Assembly (NCBI GenBank): GCA_022495995.1
Contig: JAFEMH010001455.1
Span: forward strand, 248,001-312,000
Reading direction: 5' to 3'
From: Adenophora triphylla var. japonica
Lineage: Eukaryota > Streptophyta > Magnoliopsida > Asterales > Campanulaceae
Length of the DNA: 64,000 nt
Of the stretch, positions 15,730 to 27,217 are shown piece by piece. Each line of letters starts with the position of its first letter. Position 1 is the first letter of the stretch. The notes below the pieces were generated by a model, which worked only from the letters and a program-made list of their open reading frames with translations, made no database searches and had not been told where the DNA came from. The translations under genes were made by a program, and so were the position numbers.

Positions 15730-18700
15730 CTATTCATCATCTTCTTCATCCTCAGTGAAGTCAGAATCCTCAGTAGCCTGATCCCCCTCGTCAGAGTCAC
15801 TCGAAATATAAGTCACTTTCCCCCGGTTCGCCCTCTGTGGTCTAGCTCTCGGAGCCATAACTTCACTATCTGCAGCACTGCCTGATGTAGAAGCGGACCC
15901 CGGTTGATGTTCTTCACTCTCCTCTTTATCTTCCTCCACACTGCTGCTCATCACCCTTCCTAACATGGACCCACTTTTCTTGTTAAACGGAGATTCTCTC
16001 ATCTTCCGTACTTTCTTCTCCGGTGATATACCTGTGTTTTATAAGTGCTTGGTCTTAATTTTTCCATTATAAACAAGTTTCTAATTTACAAAAAAACAAA
16101 AAAAACTAGGTGTCTAAATAGCAGTCCAAAAATTGATATATACCTGTGTTCTCTGCTGGCTTCAGAACCTCTGTGATAAGCTTTTGTCCCACCAATGATC
16201 CCTTACTAGCTGCCGGACCTCTTTTCTTTGCTGCTGGGGCTTTGGCTGCTGCTGCTGCCTTAGACGCATTTGCAGGTTTTCTCCCGCCTTTCTTCTGTGG
16301 TGGGACCACTTCCACCTCAAAGTCCTCGTCGTCACTTATTGCAATCTCATCATCATCATCATCCGATATTATTGCTGCTGCTGAGGGCTTCTTCTTTGCT
16401 GCTGCACCCCTTTTGCTTGGTGCTTTCTTTGCAGGTACTACTTCTTCCATTTCCACAGCTTCACAGAAATAATTTTGATTTTTAGACAAGAAGCAAATTT
16501 GTTCATAAGCAAAAAAGCTCTTTGGTTCTGGGTTATGGGTTTTGAAACTTTATAGTGTAAATGTGCAACCCGCTTAAAAAAGCTCTTTGGTTCGCCACTG
16601 GGTGCAGAGCAATGCACATCATGTTGCTTTTTCCGTAGAATCGACATAAAAATAAAGAGAATTGGGCACATGATTATAACAGAGAGAACCTACTTTCAGA
16701 GCGATCAGGAGAAGATCCAAGGTTGTAAGCAGCAAGACGATCTTTTAGCTCAAGTACATCCTCATCATCCTCTTCATCTTGCAAAACAAGTTTTTCCTGC
16801 CAAGTTCAAATGATAGAAGGGTAAATGGTAATGATTGCTTTGGGGAAAAAAAAAAAAAAAGGAATACTCCCTCCGTCCCACATTAGGTTACCCGTTTACT
16901 ATTGAGAACGGAAAATAAGGAGTGAATATATATAATGTTATTAAGGAGAAGTATTAAAAAGTTTCCTTTTTAGGAAAGTGGGACTTTAAAGTGGGACGCC
17001 CAAAATAGCAAAATGGGTAAGGTTTTATGGGACGGAGGGAGTATGTATTATGCAAATACGTTACACACCTTCTTAGATGGAGCTTTCCTTGGACCGGCTT
17101 TACCTCTTGGTTTTGCCACTTCTGGATAATTATCTGGCAACACAAAGAATCAACACTATGCATTTACAAATAATGTCCGAGGTCACAGAGACTGGTTCAG
17201 CATGTATACCTGTTTCCATAATAGAACTTGATGTTTCCATTGGTTCAGCAGTAGGCGCTGAAGTGTCGGCTTTCTTGGTATTCTTTCTAGGTTTGGGAGG
17301 CAGTTTTTTAGGAGCTGCGGCTCCATTCTTCATTGCTTTAATTCGCATTTCCTTCCGAGCCACATCGGCTTCTGCATCCATCTTGTCTTGTTCCTGAATA
17401 TGTATAATAAAGTATCTTAGATGGGAAGAGTCCACAAGGTACCAAATTAGCTTAACAAATTTATGTGTAAAAGATTCATACATCAAGTTGTTTCTCAAGA
17501 GCATCAATATCTTTTGCCCATAAAGCCTTTGGTGGGGTCCTTCTCAGCTCATCAAGCTCACCATTGAGCCTATCCCTATCAGCACATAGTTCTTGCACCT
17601 TCTCAAATGTCAAGGATCCAATTGCCATAGATAGCAAGTAATCATAATCACTTGCCCGTACTTCTTTGCTGTTGGAAACCACCACCTCAGGGCTTTCTTC
17701 GGCTTCCTCTGTGTCATCAGTTGTCCCAGCAATGACAGCGTCTACTTTGGTTTTCTTTGGGAAAGGCGTGAAACCCTTTTGCTTCAGCTCTATGAAAAGA
17801 TCTGCTCTCTTCCTGTTGTTCACAATGATTTTTCCTTCCACAACCCCAAGTATGAATCGCACCTTGTTATCAAGCCGTAACAATTCCGTTTCAAGATTCT
17901 GCAATACAGCTCTCTGCAGGAGATAGACATATTAACGCTTAGTGCTTCATATCCTCTTTCAAAAGATATACACAAGGTTCAGATATCACAGAGTTAAAAT
18001 TTCTTGTTTATCAAACATACCTTCCTTTTCTCGTAATAATCCAGCCTCAAGTGAAAGAAATCCTCAAGAACTGCAAAAGAAGAAAAATGAAGGTTAAATT
18101 CATTGAATAGATGCTGGGTGTCAGAAGATTCAAATATTCTTCTAGTGTGTCCCTAATACATACTTTGTTCAGGGGTATCATATCTCTTGATTACACCTCT
18201 AGCATCAAACAGATGCATGTTGCTTGTGCTTATGGTTGTGGTTAACTTGAACTTTTTCAGCAGTCCCTCTTGCTTTGCCATCATCATGCTCTCCTCGGAC
18301 AATGTTACCTCAAAATGCACAGAAGTATCATCATTGTGATCTCTGTAATCCTGCAAAATGGTAAACTCACCAAATAAATACCCCAGATTTTACCAAATGA
18401 AAAATATGTATATGAGGAGATAGTTTTACCCTGATAAATGGATCCTTAATCTTGTCATTCCCCGTCATGTTTGACTCCAAAAATTCCTTGTAATCTTGAG
18501 TCCACCTCCTGACAGGGAGCTCTGTAATCGTCAGTGTAGTTTCGTTAATCTCGTTTATATGTCCAGTAAGAGTGTAGGTGACCCCAGCTTCTTTTGTTGC
18601 CGTTTTCTCAATGCTTCCCTTGAAACCTCTGTACCAAGGATCCATTGGCTCCATTGGCTCACCATTCAATAGACGCTTTACATTGGCAACAATGTCCCTT

Positions 18701-21700
18701 GGATTATAATTCGGAACGTATGAGCTCCAACCAGTTCCTATTCCTTCACTTCCGTTTACTAGAACCGTTGGTATAATTGGCATGTACCTATGTGAAAATG
18801 CAAAATGATTATATTCATGTGAGTACAATCACTCTCTATTGCCCAGATAAAGGAAACATACCAAGTTGGCTCTATGGACTGCCCATCTTCATTCAGGTAG
18901 TCAAGGAGGATTTCATCATCCTTGGGAAACAGGTACCGTGTGATGGGAGAAAGCTGGGTGAATATATACCTAGCACTCGCATGATCTTTTCCTCCCTGTA
19001 AGTGGGAAGTGTTAGATTTATACTGCCATACAAAGATTATACTTCCTCCCGTCCAAAGTACAAACAAAATGTTTTTGTGCTAAAAGCATTCAAATTCCTA
19101 TTTTCCCCTTACACTTGGAATTTATTTCACTCTATTAATTGGTTTATTTAGGAGGGAGAGGCACTGAATAAGGGTAAACTTGAAACGTTCATTAAGTTGT
19201 AATTATACAGATATTTCAGTATTTGTTAGCTCACCTGGTTACGAGTGCCGAACTGACCATTTGGTTTAAGAAGGTTTATGTTGTTGCTGCCAACAAAATC
19301 CTGAGCCATGCCAATAATAGTTCCAGCAAGACTTGCCTCACCGTGATGGTAAGCAGAATGCTCAGAGACATAACCAGAGAATTGAGCAACTTTGACTTCC
19401 TTGACAAGGTTCCTCTTGAATGAACAAAACAGAATCTTTCTTTGGCCTGGTTTTAAGCCATCAACCATCGAAGGGATCGACCTTTGAACATCTGCTACTG
19501 AAAACAGAATAAGCTCCTTGTTCACAAAGTCGCTGTACTTGATATGCTTCTCCTTCTGATCAAGGTAAGTACCCGGCTGTGGAAACAAAGAGGATTTTTT
19601 GTTAATATAATTATATAATAAATATCATGTATTTTCATTAAAAATAGAGAAAACAATTTGCATTATCTCCAAGTGACACTATTGTAACAGATTAAGTTAA
19701 TTAGTAAAAAACCCAATTTAAAAAAAAAAAAATCTCCTACCTCAAACTGACGGAGCCAGTTCTTTCTAGCCTCAATTTTCTTCTTGCTGAAGGCAAGTTC
19801 AATTGCGTCTCCGTCATTCTCATCAGCCCAAACAAAATCTTTCCTATGCTTATCAAGATCCTTAAAGTATTCCTGTGCTTCTTTTGCTGTGCTTGTTCCC
19901 AGCCCCTGAAAGACCAAAAAATGATACCAACAATTAAATCAGCAACAGCAAGTCATCAATTGTCCATTTGCTTAAATGAAGTAAAAATAAGCACCTTGTA
20001 GTACTTAATGGTCCAACCACTTGCGTTAGACAAATTCTCCTTCCAGTTCTCATACTCAGGCATGGTATAGAAAGATAGCACCCTTCCATCTCTATGTCTA
20101 GCCTGTTAAACAACAAACATTACTGGAAATATTCAGATATAGAAACATAAAATTTAGTACATGGGTCAAACCATACAAGAAATATCTCCTACTAAACAAC
20201 TATGTATAGACTAGCTCGGATGAAATACAAACCCTGACAATTGGTGTAATGAACTCTATCATGAAAGTCGGAATTTTCAGCAATGATGGCCAGAACGAGT
20301 GAATGAAATTGATCAATAGCCCTTTGATGTGAGAGCCATCATGATCCTGCAGAAGCAGTCAAACAGAAATTTGACAGCGTCAAAAAGTAATCCTTGCAAT
20401 ATTATTATCCTAAATCAGTAATGTAGTAGGTGCATTACCTGATCAGTCATTATCATTAAGTGGCCATATCTCAGTGACTTCACACTGTCATACTGTTTCC
20501 CATGTTGGAGTCCAAGAATCTGCTTCAGGCTTTGGATTTCAGCATTCTCTGTAAGCTGCTTAACGGATGCTTCCCTTACATTGAGCAATTTACCTCTCAA
20601 CGGAAACACGCCATAGTGGTCTCGACCCACAACCGAAATCCCAGCCATCTGCATGAGCATTGACATCTCAAAAATGCAATTATAGGATAAAGTTCACAAG
20701 GTTATTTAAGAACACTACAACTTACAGCAAGAGTCTTTGCAGAGTCTCCTTCTGTCAAAATCAGAGTGCATTTGGCAGAACTCTTTCCTCCAGCGTCATT
20801 GGCATCTTCTAGCTTTGTAATCCCAGTAATCCTCTCTCTCTTAGCTCCATCAGTTTTCTTAAGGTCTTTGCTCTGCTTAAAATCTGCCCATGAGAGCAGA
20901 CTTTCCACCACTCCAGACTTGGCCACTGTAAAAATCAACATATTCATCAATAACAAATCTCGAAGAACCAGAAAGTGTTTTCGTTCCTGACCTCAAACAG
21001 AGAAACAGAATGTAGCTGCATACCTTTTTTCAGGAACTCCTGTGGGAGTTCACATTTGGAACCAAAATTGCTCTGGCGAATTGTCAAAGTCTCCTTGGTT
21101 TGGGAATCAAAAGCTGGGTTGTCAATTAAGGCATTGACAAATACCCATAGATGGTTCTTCACTGTGTGAGCTTTGAGATTAGCATTCTTGTTCTTCTTAT
21201 TTACAAGATTCATTATGTGATTAGAGATCTGATTAGTAACATAATCGACATGAGTCCCCCCTTTGATCGTTGCAATGCTGTTTACAAAGCTGACCTGGTA
21301 GGTAAACAATAAAACCACATAAGCGATACATAAACCTTTACATTTAATTAGCTGCAGGTCAAATATATGAAAGTGATCACTGTCTACACTGACCTGTTGA
21401 AACTGTCCTTCACTTAAACTAACGCAAATCTCCCATCTATCATTAACTTTCTCAGCAATCCTACATAATATATGAACTCGATTAGCAGTCCGGTAACACA
21501 TAAGTAAATCAAATAATCAATCAACATTAGCATGCAAGAACCTCGGGAGGGTTTCCGGTCTGGACTTTGAGGCCGATTGCAGATAGAGGTTCACATAATC
21601 AAGGAACGATTTAACAGGAATCCTTTGCCCGTTTAATTCAACCTTGACCGTCTTACCAAGGCATCCAGCTAAATCCATCACTCGCTTCCTCATCAGAGCA

Positions 21701-24700
21701 ACAACATCATCTTCCAGATGAGTCATTTTGAATCTCTCCAAATCAGGCTGAAATGTAACCTTGGTCCAGTTTTCACTCTCCTTGCACTTAGTAATGGTGG
21801 GCTCAGATTTCTTTCCCATATTGTCAGAGAATACCTGCATGAAACAAAAATAAATTTGTCAAAGTTAAGAACGGCAAGAGATATGAAGCTTATATAATAG
21901 GTTCTGGATGTCAACGTATTCACAATGTAACTTAAGAATAAGATAGAAGTACCCCCAGGAACCATTAAATAGACAGGCCTCTAGGTTGCCAGAAAGGTTA
22001 ACATAGATGAATCAGCTACTACAAACTGTAAGAGAACATTATCCCACATCGGGTGTCAAGGGGAGTGGCCCAGGATCCTTATATGTTAGAGACAAGTCTT
22101 GTTTATTCCCAATGTGGGATAATGTTCTCTTACACGCCCCCTCACGTGTAGCCGGGTTTTGCCAAAGGCTTACAACGTGGGCTGAATGGTGGGTGGCGTG
22201 GAGGGTTCATCGTGGGCCGTTGGGCCTGCACGTGTAATGGGCCAGCTCTGATACCTTATTGAGTGTAAGTGTGAGTGTGGATAATGGGTTAGGGGAGAGA
22301 AAGTAGGGTAGGAAATAGTAAGTGGGTGGTTGTTGTGAGTAAGACAAGTGGGCTCCACTATTTATTAAGTAATAAAATCTTTCAATTTTTGGTTTTGCAA
22401 GTTTAAGTGGGACACCTAATTGGGTAAGTTTTGCAAGTTGAGGTGGGACGGAGGGAGTATACCTTATTGAGTGTAAGTGTGAATTAGAACGTGTTGTATG
22501 TTGAGGAACGATTTAATAACTTCTCAATGAATTGGACATTCATTTTGGGACAACCATTTTGGAAATCCAGATATTCATTTAGGACGGAGGGAGCATATTA
22601 TTAAGCATAATATGTCTGTATAAAAGTATCATGGAAAACAAAGACAAGGAGAGGACCAGCTGACACTTACTTTGGGGGTTCAGAGGGACCAATTTCACTA
22701 GATTGAAACATTACGTAATACATCTCATCAAACAACTTCCGCCATCAATTCCAACTCATCTTTCCTTTCTGAGGAAATCGTCATCAGAAACCTGAACTTA
22801 TAAGGAATTGGTCCTCACCAGTGATTGGCTTGGCTTCGTATTTTCTTCAAGTCCTTCTTCTTTTGATTCTTCTTTAAATTCTTCTTTTCTAACAATTCTT
22901 TCAAAAGTTGTACCAAGTACATCATCTTTTTTCCAAAAATACGCTTCTCTCTCTTGACTCCTCAACTTTCTCTTCCTCTCCACCTTCGTCATCTTTTTCC
23001 GTGAACACTTTTCATTGTTGGCACTTCAACTTTCCGTTTCTTCTTTATCATCTTTTCTTATCATTCTTGCTCCTCAACTTTCTCAGTCTCACCTTCATTA
23101 TCATCTTTTTGTTGAGAGACGTTTCGTCTTACTTGGTTTTCTAACTAACGCATCGCTTTCTTCCTCATTTTCTTCAATCGCCGTTTGTAAGTAGGTCTCC
23201 TTGCATTAGATTCGTTCTTCTTGACCTTTCTTCTGCTCACAGAGGATTTTTATTTTACATTCTAGACAAACAGTTCAGCACAAATACAGGGTACTTAAAC
23301 AGTATAAGTTGAATATATTTTCTGAAAAAATAAGTAAAAAATACAAAACAAAAAGTTATAATTTTGATTTATATTAAACAAATAAGAATGAATAAGTGTA
23401 TCTCACTTGAAAAGAGAAGGATGACATGAATGAGAATACAAGCTTCTATGACTCTGATAAAGAGCCCATCAGCAGTGTTTTCAAGTGAGATACACTTATT
23501 CATTCTTATTTGTTTAATATAAATCAAAATTATCACTTTTTGTTTTGTATTTTTTATTTATTTTTTCAGAAAATATATTCAACTTATACTGTTTAAGTAC
23601 CCTGTATTTGTGTTGAACTGTTTGTCTAGAATGTAAAATAAAAATCCTCTGTGAGCAGAAGAAAGGTCAAGAAGAACGAATCTAATGCAAGAGGAGACTG
23701 CAACTTACAAAATGGTGATTCTGATGAAGAAAATGAGGAAGAAACTGATGCATTAGTTAGAAAACCAAGTAAGACGAAACGTCTCTCTCAACAAAAAGAT
23801 GATAATGAAGGTGGAGAAGAAACTGAGAAAGTTGAGGAGCCAACAACAAGAAGAGTTTCTGGAGAAAAAGATGATAAAGAAGAAACGGAGAAAGTTGAAG
23901 TGCCAACAGCGAAAAGTGTTTCTGGAGAAAAAGATGATAACGAAGGTGGAGAGGAAACTGAGAAAGTTGAGGAGTCAAGAGAAGCGTATTTTTGGAAAAA
24001 AAGATGATGTACTTGGTACACTTTTGAAAGAATTGTTAGAAAAAGAAGAATTTAAAGAAGAATCAAAAGAAGAAGGACTTGAAGAAAATACAGAAGCCAA
24101 GCCACCATCACCTGTTGAGGAACCAAATCCTTATAAGTTCAGGTTTCCTGATGACGACGAATTTCCTCCAGAAAAGGAAAAAGATGAGTTGGAATTGATG
24201 GCGGAAGGGTTGTTTGATGAGACAAGGAAAGGACCAGCTGACACTTACTTTAGGGGGGTTCGGAGGGACCGATTTCACTAGATACTTTTATACAGATATA
24301 TTATGCTTAATAATATGCTCCCTCCGTCCTAAATGAATATCTGGATTTCCAAAATGGTTGTCCCAAAATGAATGTCCAATTCATTGAGAAGTTATTAAAT
24401 CGTTCCTCAACATACAACACGTTCTAATTCACACTTACACTCAATAAGGTATACTCCCTCCGTCCCACCTCAACTTGCAAAACTTACCCAATTAGGTGTC
24501 CCACTTAAACTTGCAAAACCAAAAATTGAAAGATTTTATTACTTAATAAATAGTGGAGCCCACTTGTCTTACTCACAACAACCACCCACTTACTATTTCC
24601 TACCCTACTTTCTCTCCCCTAACCCATTATCCACACTCACAACACCTTAATATTATATACTCCCTCTTAATTCCCGTGCAATGACCTTTTTTTTTCAGGC

Positions 24701-26410
24701 CCAACGGCCCACGATAAACCCTCCGCGCCACCCACCATCCAGTCCACGTTGTAAGCCTTTGGCAAAGCCCGGCTACACGTGAGGGGGCGTGTAAGAGAAC
24801 ATTATCCCACATCGGGAATAAACAAGACTTGTCTCTAACATATAAGGATCATGGGCCACTCCCCTTGACACCAATTGGTTTTAAGGTGAAACCTCAGACT
24901 TTACCATGGTATCAGAGCTGGCCCATTACACATGCAAGCCCAACGGCCCACGATGAACCCTCCACGCCACCCACCATTCAATCCGCATTGTAAGCCTTTG
25001 GCAAAGCCATGTAAGAGAACATTATCCCACATTGGGAATAAACAATCATCAACTCACTACCTATTTTACAGTTCATCAGTTCTAACATAGATACATACAC
25101 TTCCAGAGAGTATATTAAAAGGGCAAACCCTAGTACGTCAAGTGCTCCCCGCCAAGCGGGGGTTGGGAGAGGGAATCATTTGATAGAGCCTTTCCAAATT
25201 AATATACCAGAGAGTATATTAATTGGGAAAAAAAATAACATTTGTTGTTATGTGAAATAACAAATGAAACCCCAAAATAGTAAATCTTCAACTAATCCTC
25301 AAAGCTGAAACCAGAAAACTGTCATCAATCAAAAGTACAAAAACTCAAATCACAAAAACTATAAGCTAGCATGACATATCAGATCTATATTTGCAATTAC
25401 TACCAAGTCAAACATGTAATCATGAAATTACTTAATCAACACCATACAAATTTGCTCATGTTAAGGGCAGTGTAGACATGATGATGCTTAAATTCCGAAT
25501 ATTTCAGCTTATTGTACTCATTTCACTGTGCAGAGAAACAAATTCAAAACCTGGGATACCAACAGTGGCCAAGTCTATATGGGTCCATAATCAATTTAGA
25601 AGAACAACAATTTAGAAAAAGAAAACCATTAATATCGAATTGATCTACAAAGCCTCATCCAAATCAATAGAACCCTTGACATATCTTAAATCACCCAGAG
25701 GAAGTGTAAAGATCAGCAATTATGAATATCAACACATCATTATAACAATCATATTTAAGTCTAATTAAAACAAGTGAGAAATTCAAGAAACACATTATGC
25801 AACTAAATTGTTACTAAACAAACCTAAAATTACACCATACCTGTTTATATTTCTTCAGCCTCTTTCCATCGGCAGTCTCAATCACAAAATTCTTCGAGAA
25901 TATGTTTGTAAGCTTTGCCCCATACCCATTCCTCCCACCAGTCGTCTTCTTAACCGAATCATCATAATTACTACTAGTCAATAAATGCCCAAAAATCATC
26001 TCAGGCACATAAACCCCTTCCTCCTGATGAATCTCAACCGGAACCCCATCACCATTGTTATACACGCTAATCAAATTCTGCTCAGGGTCAATCGTAACCT
26101 TAAGCGAGTCCATAGAAGGATCCCTCTGCTTATTATCAGCAGCATTAACAAGAATTTCATCAAAAATCTTGTACAGACCCGGAACATAGGAAATAGATCT
26201 GTGAACCATTTCGTTGTTTTCCCAGACCCAGAGTGATTGTGTGTGTTTATCAGTCGACCCGATGTAAGTATCTGGGCGGAGGAGGATGTGTTCCAGCTGG
26301 GTTTTCTTCTGGTATGTTTCTTCGATTGTTTTGCCGGCGGTGGTGGTGGGTTTGGTGGCGACATTGGCGTTGTTGCTTGTTTGCAAGGGGAGCTTCTTTT
26401 CGGCCGGCAT
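15730..26410 (-). CDS. TOP2: DNA topoisomerase II (type IIA), 20 exons, complete
   Basis: Exons in coding order (high to low): 26410-25841, 21834-21542, 21460-21394, 21294-21024, 20925-20726, 20648-20439, 20346-20233, 20102-19995, 19905-19741, 19576-19235, 18995-18862, 18787-18430, 18350-18164, 18070-18021, 17913-17482, 17393-17210, 17121-17069, 16796-16694, 16458-16144, 16031-15730. All are GT/AG and in phase; 4458 nt, 1485 aa, close to other plant TOP2 proteins. The N-terminal GHKL ATPase has the ATP-binding GRNGYGAK at 159-166. The TOPRIM metal site has EGDSA (459-463) and DHDGSH (538-543), with PLRGKLLNVRE between. The active-site tyrosine is Y790 in ARYIFTQL. The C-terminal tail is Lys/Ala-rich and acidic, ending EDEEDDE, as for nuclear enzymes. 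It passes one duplex through another to resolve supercoils and catenanes. Intron 1 (4 kb) is filled by an inverted repeat and TEs. Confidence 0.97.
16867..17041. mobile_element. Stowaway MITE in TOP2 intron 17 (family C, shortened)
   Basis: 175 bp, ends CTCCCTCCGTCCCACATTAG and TTATGGGACGGAGGGAG, TA duplications. The right part, from GAGAACGGAAAATAAGGAGT, is almost identical to the 10092-10406 copy with a central stretch missing. It ends 27 bp before exon 17. Confidence 0.9.
22026..22255 (-). mobile_element. TRIM copy in left arm, rearranged LTR
   Basis: In reverse orientation: primer site (GCTCTGATACC at 22245-22255), a complete internal region of about 120 bp, purine tract (CGCCCCCTCAC), then an LTR. 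The LTR is truncated at 22053 and abuts a forward-oriented LTR start (22026-22052), giving a short palindromic junction at the outer edge of the inverted repeat. Confidence 0.75.
22256..22600. mobile_element. Two adjacent Stowaway-related fragments in left arm
   Basis: Right ends GGTGGGACGGAGGGAG (22458) and TTAGGACGGAGGGAG (about 22592) are visible. The 5' end of the first has been replaced by the TRIM. The inverted counterpart is at about 24317-24655 in the right arm. Confidence 0.7.
22740..23240 (-). pseudogene. Second, inverted copy of the captured fragment (left arm)
   Basis: The reverse complement reads the same Lys/Glu-rich protein segments (KKDDVLGTTFERIVRKEEF, EESKEEGLEENTKPS) but has more deletions and frame breaks than the right-arm copy. 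It lies in the TOP2 sense orientation within the intron. Confidence 0.6.
23651..24281 (+). pseudogene. Captured gene fragment in right arm, Lys/Glu-rich
   Basis: An open frame from 23651 encodes an acidic, lysine-rich segment with imperfect repeats of SGEKDDNEGGEETEKVEE type. A 1-nt shift near 23995 moves into a second frame (DDVLGTLLKELLEKEEF ... KFRFPDDDEFPPEKEKDELE), stopping at 24281. It looks like a fragment of a host nuclear protein picked up by a transposable element. I do not recognise it securely; a chromatin-remodeller N-terminal region (CLASSY-like) is only a guess. It runs opposite to TOP2 and has no visible full gene structure. Confidence 0.55.
24790..25045 (+). mobile_element. 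TRIM (miniature LTR retrotransposon), partial tandem
   Basis: A 117-bp LTR at 24790-24906 begins TGTAAGAGAACATTATCCCA and ends TTTACCA. It is followed directly by TGGTATCAGAGC, the standard plant initiator-Met tRNA primer site. A non-coding internal region of about 100 bp follows, then a truncated second LTR from 25010. Just before the first LTR (24692-24789) is another copy of the internal region with its purine tract GTGAGGGGGCG, so this is a tandem LTR-internal-LTR array. Size and lack of coding capacity fit TRIM elements. Confidence 0.8.
25119..25206 (-). mobile_element. 5'-truncated Au-type SINE
   Basis: This is the reverse complement of the 3' half of the SINE at 46887-47070 (CTCTCCCAACCCCCGCTTGG, GGGTTTGCCCTT). 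It is bounded by a 16-bp target duplication, CCAGAGAGTATATTAA, at 25103-25118 and 25207-25222. The perfect duplication around a truncated copy shows truncation during insertion. Confidence 0.85.
25223..25840. other. Proximal part of TOP2 intron 1, unique sequence
   Basis: About 600 bp of AT-rich intron sequence without TIRs, LTR ends or coding potential that I can see. Confidence 0.6.
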
Positions 26411-27217
26411 TGTGTGAGTGGCTATGGAGATCTGAAGACACGGAGATGGTGTCTTTGGGAGAGAGAATTGGGGGTGGAAAACTAGGGATTTGGAGATGGA
26501 GAAAGGGGGGTTTATGGAAAAGGGGTGAAGTGGAGCAACGGTCGTCTGGATTTTAAGTTTTGAATTTTGAATGTGAGCGGGAATTTGAAATTTGGGACTG
26601 GAAAGGGTTTGTTTGATCGGACGGTTTGGATTGGTTGTTGGGATTTGTGCCAAACGACTGTGTGTTGTTTCCTTGTCAAGTTTGTACAGTGTGGAAGGAA
26701 ATGTGTACGATGAAGACCGCTTTTAATGTTTTACTTGTCATTTTCCCTGTACCATTTCTTTCTTAAATAATGTGTTGCATATTTTTATTTATTTTATACT
26801 GTACAACTTATAAAAGTAAATTTTTTCAAAAAAAATCACATTTTCTTAAAAAAAAAAAAAAAATCGCTCTTATACCTAAAGGTACAATACTAGAATTACT
26901 ATTATACCTTAAGATTTAAGGTATATCTGAAGCACGTCTGAATGTTCATTGGGACATGTCTGAAAGCACGTCTGGATATTCATTGGGACATATCTGATTC
27001 TCACTGTAGCATATCTGAGGCAGAAGAGAGAAGTCTATTTTCTGGTGAGAAACAACGTACTCACAACATTCATATGAAAGTAATAAACAAGAAAGAGCAC
27101 ACTGTTTGTTCACCCAGTTTCCCACAAGATCGGATTACGTCTGGGACATTACCAACCCATGATATTTCACTAATCTGTCATGCTTATGAATAAAGCTCAT
27201 GCATCGGGAGTAATCAC
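26411..27217. other. TOP2 5' flank and spacer
   Basis: The TOP2 promoter and 5' UTR must lie here. The TOP2 frame stays open 81 codons upstream to an ATG at 26653. From about 26929 to 27000 a unit of about 34 bp is duplicated (GCACGTCTGAATGTTCATTG / GCACGTCTGGATATTCATTG). The part up to the copia insertion (27050-27212) resembles degenerate LTR sequence, but no ends were found. Confidence 0.5.

Larger units (their letters stand above)
22053..24870. repeat. Very large inverted repeat inside TOP2 intron 1
   Basis: The left arm, about 22053-23413, is the reverse complement of the right arm, about 23478-24870, with small indels; the loop is 64 nt (23414-23477). Arm centre example: left TAAGTGTATCTCACTTGAAAA against right TTTTCAAGTGAGATACACTT. 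Each arm contains, from the loop outward: an AT-rich piece, a Lys/Glu-coding gene fragment, two Stowaway-related pieces, and part of a TRIM LTR element. Since TEs are included in both arms, the duplication postdates their insertion. Transcribed as part of TOP2 pre-mRNA, it would fold into a hairpin of over 1.3 kb. Confidence 0.93.

Noticed and set aside
16146..16472. Plus-strand open frames over 16146-16485
   Set aside because: Antisense of TOP2 exon 19, whose Lys/Ala/Asp codons keep the other strand open.
26942..27193. 83-codon frame upstream of copia element 1
   Set aside because: No domain or exon structure, includes a local duplication; more like old LTR sequence.
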